Shown: positions 38,600 through 50,023, counted from the stretch's first letter. The stretch is DNA of 64,000 nucleotides from Rahnella ecdela (GCF_019049625.1 NZ_JAFMOY010000123.1:1-64000), one strand, 5' to 3'. The notes: generated from the sequence alone by a model not told the origin. Program-made: numbers and translations.

Positions 38600-39559
38600 A
38601 TGCCAAAACAAGATCATGAGAACGCTCAGGATGTTACCTCTGAGCAGGCTCAGCAGGAAGTAAATCAGGCCGATCAGGGTCTGACAGAGCAGTTTCTGGA
38701 TATGCTGTGGATTGAGCGAAATCTCGCTGAAAATACGCTCTCGTCTTACCGGCAGGATCTCAAAACGCTGCTGGGCTGGCTGCATCACAATAAGACTGAT
38801 TTACTGCACGTCAGCGCGGAGGATTTGCAATCTTTCCTCTCCGAGCGGATCGAAGGCGGATATAAAGCCACCAGTTCAGCGCGTCTGCTCAGTGCGATGC
38901 GCCGTCTGTTCCAGTATATGAACCGCGAATCAGTGCGTCAGGATGATCCGACAGCATTACTGTCTTCACCAAAATTACCGCAGCGGCTGCCGAAGGATCT
39001 CAGTGAAGCCCAGGTCGATGCGCTGCTGGCTTCGCCAAGCGTGGATGTTCCCCTGGAACTGCGCGATAAAGCGATGCTCGAACTGCTGTATGCCACGGGT
39101 TTGCGTGTTTCCGAGCTGGTCGGGCTGACGCTCAGTGACCTGAGTCTGCGACAGGGCGTGGTGCGTGTGATCGGTAAAGGGAACAAAGAACGTCTGGTGC
39201 CGATGGGTGAAGAAGCGGTGTACTGGATCGAGAATTATTTCGAGCACGGCAGGCCGTGGCTGCTTAACGGTCAGTCGCTGGATATCGTCTTTCCCAGCAA
39301 CCGCGCGCAGCAAATGACGCGTCAGACGTTCTGGCATCGTATCAAACACTATGCGATCCTTGCGGGCATTGATGCGGAACGTTTGTCACCCCACGTTCTG
39401 CGCCACGCTTTCGCCACCCACTTACTTAACCACGGTGCGGATCTGCGCGTGGTGCAAATGTTGTTAGGTCACAGTGACTTATCAACCACACAAATTTATA
39501 CCCATGTAGCGACTGAACGACTCAAACAGCTACATCAACAACATCATCCCCGCGCATAA
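38600..39559 (+). CDS. xerD: Site-specific tyrosine recombinase XerD
   Basis: It resolves chromosome dimers at dif together with XerC. The 319-residue product is 21 longer than E. coli XerD at the N-terminus (a Gln/Asp-rich tail). Catalytic residues, shifted by 21, are Arg169 (ATGLRVSEL), Lys193, His265 and Arg268 (HVLRHAF), His291 (LLGHSDLS) and Tyr300 (TQIYTHV). ATG at 38600 has GGAG 5 bases upstream. It leads the xerD-dsbC-recJ-prfB-lysS block. Confidence 0.95.
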   Translation: MPKQDHENAQDVTSEQAQQEVNQADQGLTEQFLDMLWIERNLAENTLSSYRQDLKTLLGWLHHNKTDLLHVSAEDLQSFLSERIEGGYKATSSARLLSAMRRLFQYMNRESVRQDDPTALLSSPKLPQRLPKDLSEAQVDALLASPSVDVPLELRDKAMLELLYATGLRVSELVGLTLSDLSLRQGVVRVIGKGNKERLVPMGEEAVYWIENYFEHGRPWLLNGQSLDIVFPSNRAQQMTRQTFWHRIKHYAILAGIDAERLSPHVLRHAFATHLLNHGADLRVVQMLLGHSDLSTTQIYTHVATERLKQLHQQHHPRA

Positions 39560-39584
39560 CAGGCCGGAGAGAAAGGACGACATG

Positions 39585-40301
39585 ATGAAAAAAGGTTTAC
39601 TGCTGCTGACATTCCTGACTGCGTGTATGAGCTCCGCGGTTCATGCAGATGATGCAGCAATCAAAGCCACGCTGGGCAAACTGGGTATGAACAATGCCGA
39701 GGTACAGTCTACGGCGGTGAAAGGGCTGAGCGCCGTTTCCACCGACAGCGGTACGATTTATATCACCGAGGATGGCAAGCATGTTTTGCAGGGTCCTATG
39801 TATGACGTCAGTGGCACCCATCCGGTCAATGTGACTAATAAAGCGCTGGTGAAAAAGCTCGATGCGCTGCAAAGCGAAATGATCATCTACAAAGCCAAAA
39901 ACGAAAAGCATGTGATTACGGTATTCACTGACATCACTTGCGGCTATTGCCACAAACTGCACCAGCAGATGCAGGATTACAACGATCTGGGTATCACCGT
40001 GCGCTATCTGGCATTCCCGCGTCAGGGGCTGAATTCCCAGACTGAGAAAGATATGCAATCAATCTGGTGTACCGGCAACCGTAAAACCAATTTTGATGCG
40101 GCGATGCGCGGCGATGCAATTACACCGGCGACCTGTGCCACCAGCATTGCAAAACACTTTGAACTGGGCGTTCAGTTCGGCGTTACTGGCACTCCGGCTG
40201 TAGTGCTGGAAGACGGTACTTTGATCCCGGGCTATCAGCCGCCAAAAGAAATGGCTGCCATGCTCGATCAGCAGGATCCTTCACATAAAACGGGTGGTTG
40301 A
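39585..40301 (+). CDS. dsbC: Thiol:disulfide isomerase DsbC
   Basis: Periplasmic protein-disulfide isomerase, 238 residues. Signal peptide cut after SAVHA, N-terminal dimerisation domain with YITEDGKHVLQGPMYD, thioredoxin-fold domain with CGYC (Cys119, Cys122), the cis-Pro loop GTPAVV and the second Cys pair (near WCTGN and TCATS). The second of two ATGs (39585) is chosen: it aligns with E. coli and has better spacing to AAAGGA. It lies 25 bp after xerD. Confidence 0.95.
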   Translation: MKKGLLLLTFLTACMSSAVHADDAAIKATLGKLGMNNAEVQSTAVKGLSAVSTDSGTIYITEDGKHVLQGPMYDVSGTHPVNVTNKALVKKLDALQSEMIIYKAKNEKHVITVFTDITCGYCHKLHQQMQDYNDLGITVRYLAFPRQGLNSQTEKDMQSIWCTGNRKTNFDAAMRGDAITPATCATSIAKHFELGVQFGVTGTPAVVLEDGTLIPGYQPPKEMAAMLDQQDPSHKTGG

Positions 40302-40307
40302 TTTTTC

Positions 40308-42041
40308 GTGACCTTGCAGACTCAACTTCGCCGCCGTGAGGCAGCGACTGGCGTGGAACTTCCCGCCGATCTTTCCCCTTTGTTGCGCCGTTTGTATCTC
40401 TCTCGCGGGGTGAAGGAAAGTCAGGAACTTGAGCGCAGCGTGCGCGGAATGCTGCCTTATCAGCAACTTGATGGCATTGATACCGCAGTCGCGCTGTTGC
40501 AAAAAGCGCTGGCTGAACGTCTGCGCATAATTATCGTTGGCGATTTTGATGCCGATGGCGCAACCAGCACCGCGCTGACGCTGTTGTCTCTGCGCAGCAT
40601 GGGCTGTGGCAATCTGGATTATCTGGTACCGAACCGTTTTGAAGATGGTTACGGCCTCAGCCCGGAAGTGGTGGAACAGGCTGCATCCCGCGGTGCGGAG
40701 CTGATCCTGACCGTCGACAACGGCATTTCCTCTCACGCTGGCGTGACGCTCGCCCATGAAAAAGGCATTCAGGTGCTGGTCACTGACCACCACTTGCCGG
40801 GCGAAACGTTACCGGATGCCGAAGCGATTATTAACCCGAATCTGGTCGGCTGTGAGTTCCCGTCTAAATCGCTCGCAGGTGTCGGCGTGGCATTTTATCT
40901 GATGCTGGCGCTGCGCAGTGCATTACGTGACAGCGGTTGGTTTGAGCAAAACGGCCTGGCTATTCCTAATCTGGCGGAACATCTGGATCTGGTCGCGCTG
41001 GGCACGGTCGCGGACGTCGTCCCGCTTGATGCCAACAACCGAATCATGGTGTATCAGGGGTTGAACCGCATCCGTGCCGGTAAATGTCGGGCGGGGATAC
41101 GCGCGCTGCTTGAAGTGGCGGGGCGCGAAGCCCGTACATTGTGCGCCAGTGATTTAGGTTTTGCGCTGGGGCCACGGCTTAATGCTGCCGGTCGTCTTGA
41201 TGATATGTCGGTTGGCGTGGCGCTGTTACTCAGCGAAGACATCGGCCAGGCTCGTGCGCTGGCCAGTGATCTGGATGCGCTGAACCAGACCCGCCGCGAG
41301 ATAGAGCAGGGAATGCAGGTTGAAGCGCTGGCGCTGTGCGACAAACTCGAGCGTAGCACTGATGCACTGCCGTTCGGGCTGGCGATGTACCACCCTGAAT
41401 GGCATCAGGGCGTGGTTGGCATTTTGGCATCACGTCTGAAAGAACGCTTTAACAGACCGGTGATTGCGTTTGCTCCCGCTGGCACTGGTATTCTGAAGGG
41501 CTCTGGCCGTTCGATTGCTGGTTTGCATATGCGCGATGCGCTGGAACGTCTGGATACGCTTAATCCGGGTCTGATGATGAAATTTGGCGGACATGCGATG
41601 GCAGCCGGGTTGTCGCTGGAAGAAAGCAAGTTCGACGAGTTTCGTGACAAGTTCGCCGAACTGGTGGGCGAATGGCTGGATCCTTCTCATCTGGAAGGCG
41701 TTGTCTGGTCAGATGGCGAGCTTTCTGCCCGTGAGCTGACCATCGATACGGCTGAAATGCTGCGCGACGGTGGTCCGTGGGGGCAGGCGTTCCCTGAACC
41801 GACATTTGATGGTACGTTCCGCATCCTGCAACAGAAACTGCTCAAAGAGCGTCATCTCAAGCTGATGATAGAACCGGTCGGCGGAGGCCCGCTGCTCGAC
41901 GGTATTGCATTTAACATTGATCCGACGTTCTGGCCGGACAGCAGTATCCGCGAAGTGCAGCTGGCATACCGGTTGGATATCAATGAATTTCGGGGAAATC
42001 GCAGCGTTCAGTTGATCATTGAGCATTTATGGCCGAAATAA
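40308..42041 (+). CDS. recJ: Single-stranded-DNA-specific exonuclease RecJ
   Basis: A 5'-3' ssDNA exonuclease of recombination and mismatch repair, 577 residues, the E. coli length. DHH-family metal-site motifs are visible: VGDFDADGATST (77-88), VDNGISSH and TDHHLPG (the DHH itself), with the DHHA1 GGHAMAAG and a C-terminal OB-like domain. It starts with GTG 6 bp after dsbC and has only a weak ribosome-binding site, which suggests coupling. Confidence 0.96.
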   Translation: MTLQTQLRRREAATGVELPADLSPLLRRLYLSRGVKESQELERSVRGMLPYQQLDGIDTAVALLQKALAERLRIIIVGDFDADGATSTALTLLSLRSMGCGNLDYLVPNRFEDGYGLSPEVVEQAASRGAELILTVDNGISSHAGVTLAHEKGIQVLVTDHHLPGETLPDAEAIINPNLVGCEFPSKSLAGVGVAFYLMLALRSALRDSGWFEQNGLAIPNLAEHLDLVALGTVADVVPLDANNRIMVYQGLNRIRAGKCRAGIRALLEVAGREARTLCASDLGFALGPRLNAAGRLDDMSVGVALLLSEDIGQARALASDLDALNQTRREIEQGMQVEALALCDKLERSTDALPFGLAMYHPEWHQGVVGILASRLKERFNRPVIAFAPAGTGILKGSGRSIAGLHMRDALERLDTLNPGLMMKFGGHAMAAGLSLEESKFDEFRDKFAELVGEWLDPSHLEGVVWSDGELSARELTIDTAEMLRDGGPWGQAFPEPTFDGTFRILQQKLLKERHLKLMIEPVGGGPLLDGIAFNIDPTFWPDSSIREVQLAYRLDINEFRGNRSVQLIIEHLWPK

Positions 42042-42171
42042 GCGATTTTCACCCGCAATAAACCCTGCAAAAAAACGGCTCGTTGCTATAAAAAGACCGC
42101 TAATTCCGTTAGAATCTGCGGTTCGAATGGCATTGGGCCAACTCCGAATCTAACGTAAGACGCGAAAAATC

Positions 42172-43270
42172 ATGTTTGAAATTAATCCGGTTAAAAACCG
42201 CATTCAGGACCTGTCCGAGCGGACAGTCGTTCTTCGGGGGTATCTTTGACTATGATGCCAAGAAAGAACGCCTCGAAGAAGTAAACGCCGAGCTGGAACA
42301 GCCGGACGTGTGGAACGAGCCAGAACGCGCACAGGCGCTGGGCAAAGAACGTTCCTCGCTGGAAGCTATTGTTGAAACCATCGATGAGTTATTGCAGGGC
42401 GCGGAAGATGTGACCGGCCTGCTGGAACTGGCTGTGGAAGCCGACGATGAAGATACTTTCAACGAAACAGTTGCAGAACTTGATGCACTGACCGTCAAGC
42501 TGGAACAGCTGGAATTCCGCCGCATGTTCTCCGGTGAATACGACAGTGCGAGTTGCTACCTCGATATCCAGGCCGGTTCCGGTGGTACGGAAGCGCAGGA
42601 CTGGGCGAGCATGCTGCTGCGTATGTATTTGCGCTGGGCAGAAGCCAAGGGTTTCAAAACAGAAGTTATCGAAGAATCTGACGGTGAAGTTGCCGGGCTT
42701 AAATCTGCGACCATCAAGATCATCGGTGATTATGCGTTCGGCTGGCTGCGCACGGAAACCGGCGTTCATCGCCTGGTGCGTAAAAGCCCGTTCGACTCCG
42801 GTGGCCGTCGCCATACGTCTTTCAGTTCCGCGTTTGTGTATCCGGAAGTGGATGACGATATCGAAATCGAAATTAACCCTGCCGACCTGCGAATCGACGT
42901 ATACCGCGCGTCCGGTGCGGGTGGCCAGCACGTCAACAAAACGGAATCTGCGGTACGTATTACCCACCTTCCGACCAACATTGTGACTCAGTGTCAGAAC
43001 GACCGCTCCCAGCATAAAAACAAAGATCAGGCCATGAAGCAGATGCGTGCGAAGCTTTATGAGTATGAGATGCAAAAGAAAAATGCGGACAAACAGCAGC
43101 TGGAAGACAACAAGTCTGACATCGGCTGGGGCAGCCAGATTCGTTCTTACGTGCTGGACGATTCCCGTATCAAAGATTTACGCACGGGCGTCGAAACGCG
43201 AAATACGCAGGCCGTACTGGATGGCGACCTGGATAAATTCATTGAGGCAAGTTTGAAGGCCGGGTTATGA
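42172..43270 (+). CDS. prfB: Peptide chain release factor 2, with programmed +1 frameshift
   Basis: RF2 reads UGA and UAA and frees the peptide. Translation starts at ATG 42172, runs 25 codons to CTT (42244-42246), meets an in-frame TGA (42247-42249) and continues after a +1 shift at 42248 with [12 protein letters not shown], for a 365-residue protein as in E. coli. The internal Shine-Dalgarno-like run before the shift site is CGGGGG (42235-42240). The stop-codon-reading tripeptide SPF and the catalytic GGQ (residues 250-252) are present, with Ala at position 246. It lies 9 bp before lysS. Confidence 0.97.
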
Positions 43271-43279
43271 GGAACCAAA

Positions 43280-44809
43280 ATGTCTGAGCAACAACCAGCA
43301 GCGCAAAGTGCAGAAAACGTACCAGATCTTAACAACGAGCTGAAATCTCGTCGTGAGAAGCTGGCTTTACTGCGCGAATCCGGTATCGCTTTCCCTAACG
43401 ATTTCCGTCGTGACAGCATCTCTGATGAATTGCATGCGAAATACGGCGAAAAGACCAACGAAGAACTGGAAGCATTAAACATCGAAGTCACCGTCGGTGG
43501 CCGTATGATGACCCGCCGTATTATGGGCAAGGCGTCTTTCGTGACGCTGCAAGATGTCGGTGGCCGTATCCAGCTTTACGTTGCGCGTGATGATCTCGCT
43601 GAAGGCATCTACAATGAGCAATTCAAGAAATGGGATCTGGGCGATATCCTGGGTGCGACCGGTAAGCTGTTCAAAACTAAGACCGGTGAACTGTCGATCC
43701 ATTGTTCTGAACTGCGTCTGCTGACTAAAGCACTGCGTCCGTTGCCGGATAAATTTCACGGCTTGCAGGATCAGGAAGCGCGTTATCGTCAGCGTTACCT
43801 TGACCTGATCGCTAATGAAGATTCCCGTAAAACCTTCATGATCCGTTCTCAGATCATGTCTGGTATCCGCAGCTTCATGGTGGAAAACGGCTTCATGGAA
43901 GTCGAAACCCCAATGATGCAGGTGATCCCTGGCGGTGCAGCGGCACGTCCGTTCATCACTCACCACAATGCACTCGACATCGACATGTACCTGCGTATCG
44001 CGCCGGAACTGTATCTGAAACGTCTGGTTGTCGGTGGTTTTGATCGCGTGTTCGAAATCAACCGTAACTTCCGTAACGAAGGCGTTTCTCCGCGTCACAA
44101 CCCAGAGTTCACCATGATGGAACTCTACATGGCGTACGCGGATTACAAAGACCTGATCGTTCTGACCGAAACTCTGTTCCGAACTCTGACTGAATCCGTT
44201 CTGGGTAGCAGCGTTGTGCAGTACGGCGACCAGACTTTCGATTTCGGTAAGCCTTTCGCCAAGCTGACTATGCGTGAAGCGATTTGCAAATACCGTCCTG
44301 AAACTAACGTTGCGGATCTCGACGATCTGGCTAAAGCGACCGCTATCGCAGAATCTATCGGTATCAAAATCGAGAAGAGCTGGGGTCTGGGCCGTATCGT
44401 GACTGAAATCTTCGAAGAAACAGCAGAAGCGCAGCTGATCCAGCCAACCTTCATTACCGAGTACCCGGCAGAAGTTTCTCCGCTGGCGCGCCGTAATGAC
44501 GAGAACCCTGAAATCACTGACCGTTTCGAATTCTTCATCGGTGGTCGTGAAATCGGAAACGGTTTCTCTGAGCTCAACGATGCAGAAGACCAGGCACAGC
44601 GCTTTGCTGACCAGGTTTCAGCAAAAGATGCAGGCGATGACGAAGCGATGTTCTTTGATGAAGATTACGTGACAGCGCTGGAACACGGCCTGCCACCGAC
44701 TGCTGGCCTGGGCATTGGTATCGACCGTATGGTTATGCTGTTCACCAACAGCCACACCATCCGCGACGTTATCTTGTTCCCGGCGATGCGTCCGCAGACA
44801 CAGAAATAA
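43280..44809 (+). CDS. lysS: Lysyl-tRNA synthetase (class II)
   Basis: Charges tRNA-Lys. The 509-residue product matches E. coli LysS (505) with an N-terminal OB-fold anticodon-binding domain (about 65-150) and a class II core: motif 1 near PGGAAARPF, motif 2 [14 protein letters not shown] and motif 3 GLGIGIDR. It follows prfB by 9 bp, in one transcript as in E. coli, and ends at a strong terminator. Confidence 0.98.
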   Translation: MSEQQPAAQSAENVPDLNNELKSRREKLALLRESGIAFPNDFRRDSISDELHAKYGEKTNEELEALNIEVTVGGRMMTRRIMGKASFVTLQDVGGRIQLYVARDDLAEGIYNEQFKKWDLGDILGATGKLFKTKTGELSIHCSELRLLTKALRPLPDKFHGLQDQEARYRQRYLDLIANEDSRKTFMIRSQIMSGIRSFMVENGFMEVETPMMQVIPGGAAARPFITHHNALDIDMYLRIAPELYLKRLVVGGFDRVFEINRNFRNEGVSPRHNPEFTMMELYMAYADYKDLIVLTETLFRTLTESVLGSSVVQYGDQTFDFGKPFAKLTMREAICKYRPETNVADLDDLAKATAIAESIGIKIEKSWGLGRIVTEIFEETAEAQLIQPTFITEYPAEVSPLARRNDENPEITDRFEFFIGGREIGNGFSELNDAEDQAQRFADQVSAKDAGDDEAMFFDEDYVTALEHGLPPTAGLGIGIDRMVMLFTNSHTIRDVILFPAMRPQTQK

Positions 44810-44826
44810 GTTTCTTCAGAAACAAC

Positions 44827-44851
44827 AAAAGGGCGCTCCGGCGCCCTTTTT
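44827..44851 (+). terminator. Terminator after lysS
   Basis: GGGCGC / GCGCCC with loop TCCG, extended by an A run on the left and TTTTT on the right. Confidence 0.93.
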
Positions 44852-44914
44852 CATGCCGCAGATCACGCCATACGCTAACTGCTTAAAACTCCAGCGCTTA
44901 TCCGCAATCACGCC

Positions 44915-44942
44915 TTGCTACGTTGTCGTAACCGGTTATAAT
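44915..44942 (+). promoter_or_regulatory. Promoter of tRNA-Gly(CCC)
   Basis: TTGCTA (44915-44920), a 16-base spacer and a perfect TATAAT (44937-44942), followed by a GC-rich discriminator typical of stringently controlled stable-RNA promoters. The mature tRNA begins 18 bases after the -10. Confidence 0.82.
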
Positions 44943-44959
44943 GCCACTCGCACACCGAT

Positions 44960-45033
44960 GCGGGTGTAGTTCAATGGTAGAACGGCAGCTTCCCAAGCTG
45001 CATACGAGGGTTCGATTCCCTTCACCCGCTCCA
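44960..45033 (+). tRNA. glyU: tRNA-Gly (anticodon CCC)
   Basis: Complete 74-nt cloverleaf. The acceptor strand GCGGGTG pairs with CACCCGC, the D-loop has GGTAGAA, the anticodon loop TTCCCAA gives CCC, the T-arm holds GGTTCGATTCC, and CCA is encoded. It is close to E. coli glyU as I recall it. No integrase or duplicated tRNA 3' end is seen nearby. Confidence 0.97.
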
Positions 45034-45160
45034 AAACTTTCTTCTCTGCACTTATTCAACATCCTACAAAAATCATTCCCGATGCCTGCTGATCCGTATT
45101 TCCCTGTACGGTATTTTTGCATGTCTGAAATTTGGTCTCAGAGCAAAAAATCAATACAAA

Positions 45161-45194
45161 TCAGCCCTCTCACCTGCGAAGGGGGGAGGGCTGA
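45161..45194. repeat. C-rich palindrome downstream of argG
   Basis: TCAGCCCTC (45161-45169) pairs with GAGGGCTGA (45186-45194). The inner sequence CCTGCGAAGGGG resembles the palindrome at 26186-26215. On the minus strand a T-rich stretch follows, so it can terminate argG. Confidence 0.65.
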
Positions 45195-45236
45195 TTCACG
45201 TAACGCTTTGCAAACTCGTTTTAAAGCAAGCCGCAG

Positions 45237-46646
<1,410 letters not shown>

Positions 46647-46710
46647 CTATATTGATAACGCAAAACCGGGGTCAGGTAAAAGACATTTTGCATATTCATG
46701 TGCATTTTAT

Positions 46711-46724
46711 TGCATAATTATACA
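46711..46724 (-). promoter_or_regulatory. ARG box overlapping the argG -10
   Basis: TGCATAATTATACA matches the core TGAATwwwwATTCA in 12 of 14 positions. Its complement contains TATAAT (46722-46717), the likely argG -10, so ArgR-arginine would block the promoter. A weaker half-match lies at 46689-46702. No strong -35 is apparent. Confidence 0.62.
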
Positions 46725-46876
46725 AAAGTCATGCTCGCGCAGTCGTGTTTCATTCAAAATATCTTCGCGTTTTAATGTGGCATCTGTCGCCGCCAAAATC
46801 CACTCCTGACTTGCCATTCTCAAAGCCGCAAAGCCATAATGACTCTTCCGCTTACAGAAGTTATCAAGGAGTGAGA

Positions 46877-47305
46877 ATGAAAGTTTCAGCGCGTAATCAG
46901 CTATCCGGCACGGTTTCAGAAATTGTGGAAGGTGCGGTAAACGACGAAGTGGTGTTAGCACTCGATACGGGCGAAAGCCTGGTGACAGTCGTCACGAAGA
47001 GCAGCGTGAAAACTCTGGGTCTGGTGGTGGGTAAAAAGGCCATCGCTATTATCAAAGCGCCGTGGGTGGTGCTGGCCTCGCCCGACTGCGGTCTGAATTT
47101 CTCTGCCCGTAATCAGTTCATCGGCAAAATTGACGATGTGAGTCTTGGCGCGGTGAACTCCTCGGTGAGCATTACCTCCGATAAAGGTCTGGCGCTGACC
47201 GCCATGGTCACTAACGACAGTGTGAATGAACTTAGCCTGAAACCGGGCGATGCCATTCTGGCGCTTGTCAAAGCCTCCAGTGTGATTTTAGCGACACAAA
47301 AATAA
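46877..47305 (+). CDS. Di-Mop (TOBE) molybdate-binding protein, ModG-like
   Basis: A 142-residue cytosolic protein made of two Mop/TOBE repeats (about 1-68 and 73-140). Each begins with SARNQ (LSGTV or FIGKI), has a VT..S motif and ends with KA..V(I/V)LA, the pattern of molbindins such as Azotobacter ModG that store molybdate or tungstate in oligomers. AAGGAG stands 6 bases before the ATG. It is divergent from argG and not next to mod transport genes. E. coli has no stand-alone protein of this form as far as I know. Confidence 0.85.
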   Translation: MKVSARNQLSGTVSEIVEGAVNDEVVLALDTGESLVTVVTKSSVKTLGLVVGKKAIAIIKAPWVVLASPDCGLNFSARNQFIGKIDDVSLGAVNSSVSITSDKGLALTAMVTNDSVNELSLKPGDAILALVKASSVILATQK

Positions 47306-47355
47306 TGAAAGCACGGCCAGAATTAATATCCATGAATAGAGTCTGGCCGGGTTTA

Positions 47356-47649
47356 TTAAAGCTGCGGGCATTTAATCTGACCAATGGCCTTCTGATAATC
47401 TCTATTATTGTTTTTCTCGAGCGCCGTTTTCGCTTTATTTATTAGATATTTATTATCTCCTGATGCCAAAATTTTATTTGTCCAGTCATCATCAGATACT
47501 TTAATTTCAGGCTGGCATTTTTCTTTGGTATCCCGGACGAGCTGCTGTTTATTCTTCCCAAATTCCAGACTCTGGAAAGCGGAATCTGCGAGAGCAATCC
47601 CCGGCATAGACATAATAGTAATAAGAGGTAGTGCGCGAACAATATTCAT
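47356..47649 (-). CDS. yicS: Small exported protein, YicS-like
   Basis: A 97-residue protein with a signal peptide (cleavage likely after GIALA, near residue 21) and two Cys (CQPE and KCPQL) that could form a disulfide. It aligns by eye with E. coli YicS: F.SL...K, K.C.P, DDDW..K.L, NNRDYQKAIGQIKCP. Function unknown. The gene is AT-rich relative to its neighbours. Confidence 0.68.
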   Translation of the reverse strand: MNIVRALPLITIMSMPGIALADSAFQSLEFGKNKQQLVRDTKEKCQPEIKVSDDDWTNKILASGDNKYLINKAKTALEKNNNRDYQKAIGQIKCPQL

Positions 47650-47749
47650 TGTGATACCACCTGCATCCGATTGTTAATAAAGAGGATATAACGACTATAT
47701 GTTCAATGCCGGTATTACGCAAACCTGAACCGGCAGCATCGGACCCACT

Positions 47750-48225
47750 TCACATCCCCTCCAGCGGCAACACATTCAGCGGTTTCACTTCCCTGAGCAC
47801 AAACGACGTTTGCATCTCTTTAATGCCTGGCAGGCGACGTACCACCTCCATTGCGAAGCTGGAAAACTGTCGAGATCTTTGGCTACCACCTGCAACAAAA
47901 AATCGGCATCACCGGCAATCGCATAACAGGCGATCACAGCAGGCAATGCGCCAACTTCCTGTTCGAAACGTTGCGCATCTTCCTCGCTGTGGCTGTCGAT
48001 TTTGACCCGGATAAAAGCCAGCAACCCCAGACCGATTTTTTTCCGGTCAATAATCGCCTGATAGCCGGTGATCACGCCGCTGTCTTCCAGTTGTTTGGTA
48101 CGCCGCCAGCAGGGAGAAGCTGCCATACCGACCTTATCTGCGAGCTCCTGATTGGTCATGCGCCCCGAGGTCTGAAGCTGCTTCAGAATGCGAAGATCTG
48201 CCGCTGAAATTCTGGATGTGGACAT
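47750..48225 (-). pseudogene. Lrp/AsnC-family regulator with a frameshift
   Basis: Residues 1-122 read as a normal Lrp-type protein: HTH ISAADLRILKQLQTSGRMTNQELADKVGM, the signature SPCWRRTKQLEDSGVITGY, then a RAM domain. After LDSF the frame is lost. If one base is added near the A run at 47863-47866, the frame resumes with FAMEVVRRLPGIKEMQTSF and ends LPLEGM at 47750, giving a full 158-residue family member. As written the frame runs on to an unrelated stop at 47785. It may be a real loss of function, phase variation or a homopolymer read error. It is divergent from a DUF2000 gene. Confidence 0.88.
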
Positions 48226-48356
48226 AATCTGCCTTTTTGAAGTGATTTGGAGAAAGGGATAACCAGATTAGTGCATTTTACACCGTTAAAAGAAAGCACC
48301 TTTCAGCCGCCGCTCATTATCATGGTTCTCTTACTGATGAACGAAAGGGCACACAA

Positions 48357-48773
48357 ATGGCAGACATACTCCGGGTGGCAATTATCCTCAATCCTGAGCT
48401 TCCGCCGGGATTACTGGCAAATACGGCGGGCGTGATTGGTATCGGATTAGCGGCAAAATTCCCGATGCTGGCAGGCATTTCGCTGAGTGATGCGAAGGGC
48501 GTCACGACAGATTCTATATCGAAATTCCCGCTACCCATTCTTCAGGCAACGCCGGATCACATTAAGGCACTGATGTTTAAAGCGCTGGATGCAGCAGGCG
48601 AGCGCAGCGTGGTGCCGTTCCCGTCATTTGCGCGCACGATGCATCAATTTGAGCAATATGAAATGACGTTTCCGTTGCGGGATTTATATGATGAAGTGCT
48701 GGATGGCGTGGGGCTGGTCGGGCCGGAAAAATGGATAAAATCACTGACCGGAAACCTGAAGTTATTGCGCTAG
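48357..48773 (+). CDS. DUF2000 family protein
   Basis: A 138-residue protein with the family start VAIILNPELPPGLLANTAGVIGIGLA and a C-terminal half with YDEVLDGVGLVGPEKWIKSLTGNLKLL. The function is unknown; it has a peptidyl-tRNA-hydrolase-II-like fold according to what I recall. DUF2000 genes are often divergent from Lrp-type regulators, as here. A ribosome-binding site AAGGG precedes the ATG. Confidence 0.86.
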   Translation: MADILRVAIILNPELPPGLLANTAGVIGIGLAAKFPMLAGISLSDAKGVTTDSISKFPLPILQATPDHIKALMFKALDAAGERSVVPFPSFARTMHQFEQYEMTFPLRDLYDEVLDGVGLVGPEKWIKSLTGNLKLLR

Positions 48774-48793
48774 TGAGCTGAATCCTCAGGTAT

Positions 48794-48819
48794 AAAAAAA
48801 CCGGCAAAAGCCGGTTTTT
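48794..48819. terminator. Bidirectional terminator between DUF2000 and sotB
   Basis: AAAAACCGGC (48796-48805) and GCCGGTTTTT (48810-48819) form a perfect stem around AAAA, flanked by A and T runs, so it serves both convergent genes. Confidence 0.9.
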
Positions 48820-48838
48820 CTTTATCATCAACCCGATA

Positions 48839-50023
48839 TCAGTTCGTTACTTTCAGCTGCGGATAGCGTTTGAAAATCGTCAGACACCAGACAAACGCGA
48901 CGCAGCCGATCAGGCCACCGGCATAGCCCACATTGCTCATTTCCAGATGCAGGCTGACCTGATTGCCGAGAAGCGCGCCCGCGCCGATACCGATGTTGTA
49001 GATGCCGGAAAGCAGCGCCATCGAGACATCGGTGGCATCCGTCGCCAGTGCCAGTACGCGCACCTGCATCGCCAGGCCGATAATCATCATCGCCAGTCCC
49101 CAGATTACACAAAGGATGGAAATGCTGACCGGGTTCATGACCGCGACAAACAGCAGCAACATGCTGAGCGTCACCATCAGGATCGGGCCGCTGAGCATGG
49201 CCGCCGGGAAACGGTTGCCCAGCACACTGAATGCAATACTGCCGAGAATCCCCGCGCCGCCAAAAATCAGCAGCAGGAAGGTAGTGAAGTTTTCACCCAT
49301 ATTGGCGACAGTCTGAATAAACGGCTCGATGTAGCTGTACGCCGTATAGTGAGCAGTCACTATCAGTGCGGTCAGCACATACATGCCGACCAGCGCCGGA
49401 CGACGGAACAGCATCGGCACGCTTTTCAGCGAACCGGTATGCTCGCTCGGTAATGGCGGCAACAATCTGATGAGGCAAATCAGCGTCAGCAGCGCGACAA
49501 CGCCGATACTCATAAACGTAGTGCGCCAGCCGAGGTACTGACCAATCAGGCGACCGAGCGGCAGACCGAGAACCATCGCCAGCGCCGTGCCGGTGGCCAG
49601 CATACTGAGCGCCTGCGTTTTCTTACCGGCAGGTGCCACACGGATGGCCAGCGAGGCAGTAATCGACCAGAAAATCGCATGAGCCAGCGCGATACCGACG
49701 CGTGAGGCGACCAGACTCCAGAAATCCCAGGCCACAACCGAAAGGATATGGCTGGCGATGAATATCACAAAGATGACGATCAGTAAGCGCTTTCGCTCGA
49801 CATTACGGGTCAGCAGCATCAGCGGCAATGACATCAGCGCCACCACCCACGCGTAGATAGTCAGCATCAGCCCGACCTGCGCAGTCTGCATATTGAAACT
49901 GGCGGCGATGTCAGAAAGTAATCCGACAGGCACGAATTCAGTGGTGTTGAAGATGAATGCGGCAATAGCCATCATCACAACGCGGAGCCAGGCTGTCCTG
50001 CGCGAAACGGTATCTGATTGCAT
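48839..50023 (-). CDS. sotB: Sugar efflux MFS transporter SotB
   Basis: A 394-residue, 12-TM DHA1-type carrier. It matches E. coli SotB (YdeA), an exporter of arabinose and IPTG, through long blocks such as [58 protein letters not shown] and [20 protein letters not shown]. Monocistronic with its own terminator. Confidence 0.93.
   Translation of the reverse strand: MQSDTVSRRTAWLRVVMMAIAAFIFNTTEFVPVGLLSDIAASFNMQTAQVGLMLTIYAWVVALMSLPLMLLTRNVERKRLLIVIFVIFIASHILSVVAWDFWSLVASRVGIALAHAIFWSITASLAIRVAPAGKKTQALSMLATGTALAMVLGLPLGRLIGQYLGWRTTFMSIGVVALLTLICLIRLLPPLPSEHTGSLKSVPMLFRRPALVGMYVLTALIVTAHYTAYSYIEPFIQTVANMGENFTTFLLLIFGGAGILGSIAFSVLGNRFPAAMLSGPILMVTLSMLLLFVAVMNPVSISILCVIWGLAMMIIGLAMQVRVLALATDATDVSMALLSGIYNIGIGAGALLGNQVSLHLEMSNVGYAGGLIGCVAFVWCLTIFKRYPQLKVTN

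Noticed and set aside
42176-42247. An ATG-less in-frame extension of prfB from 42176 giving a different N-terminus
   Set aside because: It is the wrong frame of the programmed +1 shift; the true start is ATG 42172 with 25 codons before the shift.
44960-45236. tRNA-Gly as an integration site for a genomic island
   Set aside because: No integrase gene and no repeat of the tRNA 3' end was seen in the window; the next gene is argG.
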